From assembly GCA_030609245.1 (NCBI GenBank), contig JAUWCP010000071.1, positions 1 through 10,089 of the forward strand: DNA of 10,089 nt, read 5' to 3'. Shown piece after piece: positions 5,710 through 10,089 of this stretch (the first letter of the stretch is position 1; each line of letters begins with the position of its first letter). A program made the position numbers and the translations under genes. Source of the stretch: Hyphomicrobium sp. (GTDB taxonomy: Bacteria; Pseudomonadota; Alphaproteobacteria; Rhizobiales; Hyphomicrobiaceae). The notes under the pieces were generated by a model. The model worked only from the letters and a program-made list of their open reading frames with translations, made no database searches and had not been told where the DNA came from.

Positions 5710-8298
5710 CTAGCGCGCCAGCTCGTCTTTTACTTTGGCGGCAAGTTGCGGCAGCGAAAATGGCTTTGGCAGGAATGCAAACTCCTCATCGCCAAGACTC
5801 GACTTGAAGGCATCGTTGGGATAACCCGAGACGAAGATGATCTTGAGACCGGGGTTCGTCTTGCGCAGCTCTTTTAAGAGCGTCGGACCATCCATCTCCG
5901 GCATCACGACGTCGCTGACGACGATGTCGATCTTGCCTTTGTTCTTCTCCATGACCTCCAGCGCTTCAACGCCGCTGGAAGCTTCCAGAACCTTATAGCC
6001 TTGCCGCTTCAGAGCGCGGGCGGCGAAGTTGCGCACAACCTCCTCGTCCTCCACGAGCAGAACGCGGCCCGTTCCGGTCAGATCGGCGGCGCGCGGCTCC
6101 TTGCGCTTTTCTTTGGCTGCGACGACCTCATCTTCCTTGTCCGAATGATGGCGCAGCAGGTAGATGCTAAACGTGGTCCCTTTGCCCTCTTCGCTTTCGG
6201 GATAGATAAAGCCGCCCGACTGCTTGACCATGCCGTAGACCGAGGCAAGGCCAAGGCCCGTTCCCTTGCCGACGTCCTTGGTCGTAAAGAACGGCTCAAA
6301 GACCTTGCTCATCACCTCCCGGCTCATGCCGTGCCCGGTATCTTGCACCTCGATCGAAACGTACTCACCTGTGGTGAGTCCGTCATGGGCAAGCTTCTGG
6401 CTTTCACGTTCGGGAATATTGCGGGCGCGAATGGTGAGCGTGCCTCCGTCGACCATCGCGTCCTTGGCGTTCGTCGTGAGATTGAACAGCGCCTGCACGA
6501 ACTCGTGCTTGTCGGTCATGACATTCCACAAGTCGGGCTCCGAGGAAATCTTCAACTCGCTCTTCTCGCCGAGGTAGCGCTTCAAGAGTGAGAACTCGTC
6601 TGTCAGCACCTCGCCGAGATTGACGACCTCGTTCTGCAGCGTCTGCTGCCGGGCGAGTGAAAGGAGCTTTCTGACGAGCTCGGCTGCCCGGTTGGCGCTG
6701 GACTTGATGTTCATGATGTCTTTGTAAGCCACGTCCTTTGGACGGTGCATGGTCAAGAGCATGTCGGAGAAACCGAGGATCGCGGTCAGCATGTTGTTAA
6801 AGTCGTGCGCGACACCGCCTGCGAGCTTGCCCACGACCTCCATCTTCTGACTTTGCGCAAACTTGGCTTCCAGCGCCTTCTGCTCGGTGGCATCGATGAC
6901 GTAGAGGATGGCGGCCTCGTGGCTGCCACCGGCCGCAACGAAGGGGCTCATGTAGATGCGAGAGATGCGATCCTTCTTGGCACCGACCGTGATCTCCACA
7001 GGCGCAACGTTTGCCCGTCCGGAGAGCACACGCTTTAAACCAGCCTCAACGGCTGTTTTCGTCTCTGGCTCGGCCGACCGGCAAAGCGCTTCCAAAGCGG
7101 TAATCCCTGTGCCAGGCGCGCCATCGGGCACCATCCTGGAGAAAGCCGCATTGGCACTGGCAATGCGCCCATCGGGCCCGAGAGTGGCAATGCCAAACGG
7201 CGCCGACTGGAAGAAGCGGGCAAAGCGGGCAGCCGAAGCGTCACCCTCGAATGCCGTCGCTCTTTCTTCGGCAAGGCTCAGAGCAGCAATGGTCATTCCC
7301 TTGCCCGCGGACAAAATCTTGACGAAGAGACGTACGGGCACGATGCGCCCGTCTTCCCTTACGAGATCGACATCAAGGGTTGCTGCCTCTTCCTGCGAGC
7401 GCGCCGACAGACGCGCTACGAGTTCTGCACCGTCGCCCGAGACGACATCGGCAAGCGTGGTGGGCCGCTCCGTTAGCGACTGCGACGTGCGCCCAATCCA
7501 GCGCGCTAGCGTACTGTTGACATGCCTGAGCACGCCGTCAGCAGCAACGGAGGCAAGACCCAGAGGAGCGGAATCGAAATATCCAAGCTGTGCTTCAATG
7601 CGGGCAATGCGTGCCTCTTCCCGCTCGCGCTCACCCGTTACATCGGCAATATTCCACACAACAAGCGGGCCACTTTCGCGCGCACTCAACTTGGCATCAA
7701 AGGGGCGCACAGAGATCTGCATGGTTCTGGCGGCGCGGGCACCCTCAGTACTGCGCTTCAGCCGTAACTCTTCTGAAAGCGGCACTCCGCGCTCGGCAGC
7801 GCGCGTGAGACGATAAAGTGCGGCGTTGGCCTGCCGCTCACCGGCGAACAGCTCCTCCAGCGAGCGCAGGTCGTCGATACTGGATTGCCCAACAATCCTC
7901 TCGAAGGTTGCATTTGCATAGATTGCCGTGCCGTCACGGCTCGCGATCATTACGCCCGTGTCGAGCCCATCGGTCACCGTCTTAACGAGTTCGGCCATCG
8001 GCTGGCGCTCTGTAAGACGAACGTAACCCGCACCGATTGCAAACAGGAAAAAGAGACCGACGATCGCCAGCATTGCGATCAAAGTCATGAGCAGGGGCTG
8101 GCCGGTGCCGCTCGCGGTGACGGCCAAAACCGTACCAACCGCGGCCACAACTGCGGCAAGGGCTGGCAGATAGCCGCCGAATGCCTGCAACACGCTGGTC
8201 GCATCCAGCGGGGCGGATTGCATCTCGATCGCTTCGCGCTCTCTCATAAAGCGGAAAGCTAGCTGATTCTGGGGATGGAAGGGTTCGGACGCCTGCAT
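5710..8298 (-). CDS. cckA: CckA hybrid histidine kinase, cell-cycle regulator
   Basis: This 862-residue membrane kinase/phosphatase feeds the CckA-ChpT-CtrA/CpdR relay in Alphaproteobacteria. In order it has two membrane helices (about 41-62 and 68-93), three PAS-like units (about 103-220, 236-345, 359-475), a HisKA domain with phospho-acceptor His498 in GGVAHDFNN, and a HATPase domain. The HATPase has N-box Asn610, G1 DTGHGM (653-658), F-box FEPFFTTK and G2 GKGTGLGL (678-685). A C-terminal receiver follows with acidic Glu750/Asp751, phospho-acceptor Asp796 in VVSDVVMP, Ser824 and Lys845. All catalytic residues are intact. The start at 8296-8298 is chosen because AGGTG lies about 10 nt before it. 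The frame stays open 37 codons further upstream, but that part is Cys/Arg-rich and unlike a kinase N-terminus. It is longer than Caulobacter CckA, consistent with the extra PAS unit. The gene is transcribed alone. Confidence 0.95.
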   Translation of the reverse strand: MQASEPFHPQNQLAFRFMREREAIEMQSAPLDATSVLQAFGGYLPALAAVVAAVGTVLAVTASGTGQPLLMTLIAMLAIVGLFFLFAIGAGYVRLTERQPMAELVKTVTDGLDTGVMIASRDGTAIYANATFERIVGQSSIDDLRSLEELFAGERQANAALYRLTRAAERGVPLSEELRLKRSTEGARAARTMQISVRPFDAKLSARESGPLVVWNIADVTGEREREEARIARIEAQLGYFDSAPLGLASVAADGVLRHVNSTLARWIGRTSQSLTERPTTLADVVSGDGAELVARLSARSQEEAATLDVDLVREDGRIVPVRLFVKILSAGKGMTIAALSLAEERATAFEGDASAARFARFFQSAPFGIATLGPDGRIASANAAFSRMVPDGAPGTGITALEALCRSAEPETKTAVEAGLKRVLSGRANVAPVEITVGAKKDRISRIYMSPFVAAGGSHEAAILYVIDATEQKALEAKFAQSQKMEVVGKLAGGVAHDFNNMLTAILGFSDMLLTMHRPKDVAYKDIMNIKSSANRAAELVRKLLSLARQQTLQNEVVNLGEVLTDEFSLLKRYLGEKSELKISSEPDLWNVMTDKHEFVQALFNLTTNAKDAMVDGGTLTIRARNIPERESQKLAHDGLTTGEYVSIEVQDTGHGMSREVMSKVFEPFFTTKDVGKGTGLGLASVYGMVKQSGGFIYPESEEGKGTTFSIYLLRHHSDKEDEVVAAKEKRKEPRAADLTGTGRVLLVEDEEVVRNFAARALKRQGYKVLEASSGVEALEVMEKNKGKIDIVVSDVVMPEMDGPTLLKELRKTNPGLKIIFVSGYPNDAFKSSLGDEEFAFLPKPFSLPQLAAKVKDELAR

Positions 8299-8648
8299 GG
8301 GCGAAAAGCACCTGATACGCGTTATTCTACAAAGGGCCACAAACGACACATGCAGCCCGGCACTCGATCGGCAGCAGCAGAACCTCAGGACGGCTTGGTT
8401 CTGCACCACAGCAATCCCAAGAGGATGCCGCTGCCTTCGGAGTAAAGAGTTCCCTCATCAGGGTTAAAATCGCATGAATTCCGCGCTATAGGTCGGCTCG
8501 GTCTAACCGCGACGGTCCTAGCCCGTGCCGGAATCGGGGTTTGATCGTTGCTCCTCGCTTGAAACGCGTGCCGAAACGAAGCTTGCTTCAAGCACCGTGC
8601 GGAGCCTTCCAGATTAAAGGGACGCGCCGCGGTGCCAAGCGAGCCGCA
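8299..8648. other. Intergenic stretch between divergent cckA and the MscS-tail gene
   Basis: About 350 nt hold no gene I can support. The region should carry the cckA promoter. A TAGAAT that could be a -10 sits at 8324-8329 on the minus strand, but no matching -35 is visible 16-18 nt away. The right half (about 8476-8648) is open in the frame of the downstream MscS-tail gene, from a TGA at 8475-8477, and could contain decayed channel sequence. I could not identify MscS transmembrane motifs there in any frame. Confidence 0.5.
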
Positions 8649-9155
8649 ATGTCGCTCGGGCCTGCGCGTGACGCTGAAGCTGATTTTCTGCCGGGAACGA
8701 CAATGATCCGCCAATCCATTCAGAACGCGCTGGCACCCTTGTTCGGCCGCCACAAGATCAACGTGCGCGTCGGCGTCGCTCAATCTTGCGATCCCGATCG
8801 GGTGCGTACCGCGCTCTCGGCCGCGGCCGTACGCTGCCCCGGCGCCCTCAAAGAGCCCGCGCCGGACATCGCGTTCGACGACATCGGCGAGAATGCACTG
8901 GTATTCTCGGTGACGGTCGCCATTCGTGACATTGCGCAGGCGCGGCGGGTTGAGACCGCGTTGCGCACCGAGATCGTCAAGGCTTTGCGCGAATGGGACA
9001 TCGCATTAGCAAAGCCACAAGTCGACGTGCATCTGCGCGACCTTGATGGCGTTCGCGCGTTTCTTATTCGCTTATCCCAAGAGCGCACGCGCCAGCAGCA
9101 GGAGGAGCAGGTGGCGTCAAATGATGGGAGTAAACCCAAAGACGACGGCGCGTAA
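8649..9155 (+). CDS. Orphan C-terminal domain of an MscS-type mechanosensitive channel
   Basis: From the ATG at 8649 the product is 168 residues. The core resembles the cytoplasmic end of MscS-family channels. An FLPGTTMI stretch takes the place of the family's IPN-S motif at the end of the beta domain, then INVRVGVAQSCDPDRV matches the usual IPVGVAYGSDPEKV. An alpha/beta domain follows (DIAFDDIGENALVFSVTVAI) and ends in PQVDVHLRDLD, as in MscS PQRDVHL. A charged tail (RTRQQQEEQ) finishes it. The pore helices and most of the beta domain are absent, so it cannot form a channel alone. The start is uncertain. An ATG at 8703 has a slightly better GGGAA but would cut into the homologous region; an in-frame TTG at 8541 is also possible. 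No start has a convincing ribosome site. It may be a decayed remnant or a small soluble protein. It is convergent with dksA, with a 24-nt gap. Confidence 0.68.
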   Translation: MSLGPARDAEADFLPGTTMIRQSIQNALAPLFGRHKINVRVGVAQSCDPDRVRTALSAAAVRCPGALKEPAPDIAFDDIGENALVFSVTVAIRDIAQARRVETALRTEIVKALREWDIALAKPQVDVHLRDLDGVRAFLIRLSQERTRQQQEEQVASNDGSKPKDDGA

Positions 9156-9179
9156 ATTAATCCGCATGACGCGCAGCGC

Positions 9180-9815
9180 TCAATCTTCGCGATACACGCG
9201 CTCGCGACGTTCGTGCCGCTCTTGCGCCTCGACTGAGAGCGTTGCGATCGGGCGCGCATCCAGACGCTTCAATCCGATCGGCTCTCCCGTCTCCTCGCAA
9301 TACCCGTAGGTGCCGTCCTCAATGCGCGCAAGCGCTGCATCGATTTTGGCGATGAGTTTGCGCTGGCGGTCGCGGGCTCTCAGCTCGAGCGCCCGATCTG
9401 TCTCCGACGTGGCGCGATCGGCAAGGTCGGCATGCTGAGTCGATTCCGCATGCAGCCCTGCGAGCGTCTGGCGGGTCTGGCGCATGATCTCGTCTTTCCA
9501 GGAGACCAGTTTCTGGCGGAAGTAAACCCGCTGCAAGTCGTTCATGAACGACTCGTCTTCGGAAGGACGATAGTCGGGTGGGAGCACAATCGACGAAGCC
9601 TTCGCGCGCGCCGTCGTCTTTTTCCCAGCAATTTTCTTTTTCACACCCGCTTTTGCCATCGGTATCGCCACTGGTTTGTTCTTAGAGGCCACAGCCGGTT
9701 TCTTCTTGGCAGCGGCCACAGCATCACCCTTCACGGCTTGCGCAGCCGCCGGTGCTTTCTTTGACGGAGCTTTGGGCTTGGCAGCCTTCTTATTCTTGTC
9801 GTTCCGCTTGTCCAT
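9180..9815 (-). CDS. dksA: RNA polymerase-binding transcription factor DksA, with basic N-terminal extension
   Basis: DksA enters the RNA polymerase secondary channel and, with ppGpp, reprograms initiation at rRNA and amino-acid promoters. The product is 211 residues. Residues 77-211 are the conserved core: a coiled coil whose tip carries DLADRA (130-135), keeping the DxxDxA pattern of E. coli Asp71, Asp74 and Ala76, followed by the globular finger. The finger keeps only Cys173; Thr176, Ser194 and Ala197 stand where E. coli has the other three cysteines, so zinc binding is unlikely. This is known for other alphaproteobacterial DksA proteins. Residues 1-76 are an unusual Lys/Ala/Pro-rich extension resembling histone H1 tails. 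The ATG at 9813-9815 has GGAGG about 6 nt upstream, which supports this start over internal Met53 or Met91. The frame upstream of it is Arg-rich and not DksA-like. Confidence 0.94.
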   Translation of the reverse strand: MDKRNDKNKKAAKPKAPSKKAPAAAQAVKGDAVAAAKKKPAVASKNKPVAIPMAKAGVKKKIAGKKTTARAKASSIVLPPDYRPSEDESFMNDLQRVYFRQKLVSWKDEIMRQTRQTLAGLHAESTQHADLADRATSETDRALELRARDRQRKLIAKIDAALARIEDGTYGYCEETGEPIGLKRLDARPIATLSVEAQERHERRERVYRED

Positions 9816-9819
9816 TCTG

Positions 9820-9832
9820 GCCTCCAGGAGGC
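9820..9832 (-). promoter_or_regulatory. dksA ribosome binding site within a short palindrome
   Basis: On the minus strand the sequence GCCTCCTGGAGGC is a 6+1+6 palindrome that contains the dksA Shine-Dalgarno core GGAGG, about 6 nt before the ATG. In RNA it could fold as a 5-bp stem with a 3-base loop and partly hide the ribosome site. The ribosome site itself is strong; control by folding is inference. Confidence 0.5.
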
Positions 9833-9888
9833 GTCTGAGACTGCGACCACGCGCTGCGCCGACGGTGACACGTCGACTTTGGCGCCTC

Positions 9889-9917
9889 CTATTGAAGTGA
9901 GTGCGCGCTTCTGTCAA
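9889..9917 (-). promoter_or_regulatory. Candidate sigma-70 promoter of dksA
   Basis: On the minus strand a perfect -35 hexamer TTGACA (9912-9917) is followed after 17 nt by CAATAG (9889-9894) as a poor -10. The predicted start would be near 9882, giving a leader of roughly 65 nt that includes the palindromic ribosome site. Alphaproteobacterial -10 elements are often weak, so the ideal -35 and spacing carry the call. Confidence 0.35.
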
Positions 9918-10032
9918 GGAGTTCCGTACAAGCCCTTAAGCTGCGGAGACCAATGCGAAAAATCACGCAGTGTTAGGGGCACATGCTTGCACCCCAACTT
10001 GCCAGCGCACCCTTAGGAGCTAAAACGATCTC

Positions 10033-10089
10033 ATGAAATTCGATGGCACCCGCCGCTATATCGCCACCGACGACCTAAAAGTCGCCGTC
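10033..10089 (+). CDS. MoxR-family AAA ATPase, N-terminal fragment cut by window end
   Basis: Only 19 codons are visible, encoding MKFDGTRRYIATDDLKVAV. This N-terminus (MKFxGTxxYIATDDLKVAV) is the one I associate with alphaproteobacterial MoxR-type AAA ATPases, where the Walker A region follows some 20 residues later. These proteins act as chaperone-like ATPases, often next to a VWA-domain (CoxE-like) gene that would lie beyond the window. AGGAG at 10015-10019 is 13 nt before the ATG, slightly far. It is divergent from dksA across 217 nt. The call depends on a short N-terminal match and should be treated as likely, not proven. Confidence 0.72.
   Translation, partial: MKFDGTRRYIATDDLKVAV

Noticed and set aside
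6956..7816. A 286-codon plus-strand open frame opposite cckA
   Set aside because: It is rich in Ser, Arg and Ala with no recognisable fold, and is the mirror of the conserved PAS region of CckA.
8299..8409. 37-codon upstream extension of the cckA frame starting with an alternative codon near 8409
   Set aside because: It is Cys- and Arg-rich and unlike a kinase N-terminus, and a good AGGTG precedes the ATG at 8296-8298.
8385..8783. A minus-strand open frame of 132 codons across the cckA upstream region
   Set aside because: It has no family features and overlaps the conserved MscS-like sequence on the other strand.

Overview
The window is an ordinary-looking chromosomal stretch from an alphaproteobacterium, most likely of the order Hyphomicrobiales. 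The grounds are a CckA-type hybrid histidine kinase with two membrane helices and three PAS-like units, an alphaproteobacterial DksA that keeps only one of the four zinc-finger cysteines, an Flp-type pilin, and the start of a MoxR-type AAA ATPase with the N-terminus typical of these bacteria. Base composition looks moderately GC-rich. I cannot name a genus. There are no rRNA or tRNA genes, CRISPR arrays, transposases or phage structural genes.

Layout, left to right. (1) 1-818: an Flp pilin and an unrecognised 86-residue coiled-coil-like protein, both on the minus strand. A perfect 11-bp inverted repeat and a CtrA-like box lie between them. (2) 959-2643: a two-gene minus-strand ABC exporter of the YadG/YadH type, whose genes overlap by ATGA. 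(3) 2850-3925: a tight minus-strand cluster of a small membrane protein, a DUF883 (YqjD/ElaB-like) protein and a holin-superfamily-III (YqjE-like) membrane protein. The first of these has a puzzling start that suggests a one-base frameshift. (4) 4014-5564: a CrtI/CRTISO-like FAD oxidoreductase, minus strand. (5) 5710-8298: CckA, minus strand. (6) 8649-9155: a plus-strand gene encoding only the tail of an MscS-type mechanosensitive channel. (7) 9180-9815: DksA with a long Lys/Ala/Pro-rich N-terminal extension, minus strand. (8) 10033 to the end: the first 19 codons of a MoxR-like ATPase, plus strand.

How the genes fit together: CckA is the top kinase of the CckA-ChpT-CtrA cell-cycle relay, and the pilin carries a CtrA-like site, so those two may be linked. 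DksA belongs to the ppGpp stringent response. The DUF883/YqjE pair is, by family precedent, a membrane and stationary-phase module. The ABC exporter and the FAD oxidoreductase have no partners here that fix a substrate. No complete new system is evident. The items most worth a second look are the orphan MscS tail, the broken start of the small membrane protein, the palindrome and CtrA-like box upstream of the pilin, and the basic DksA extension.
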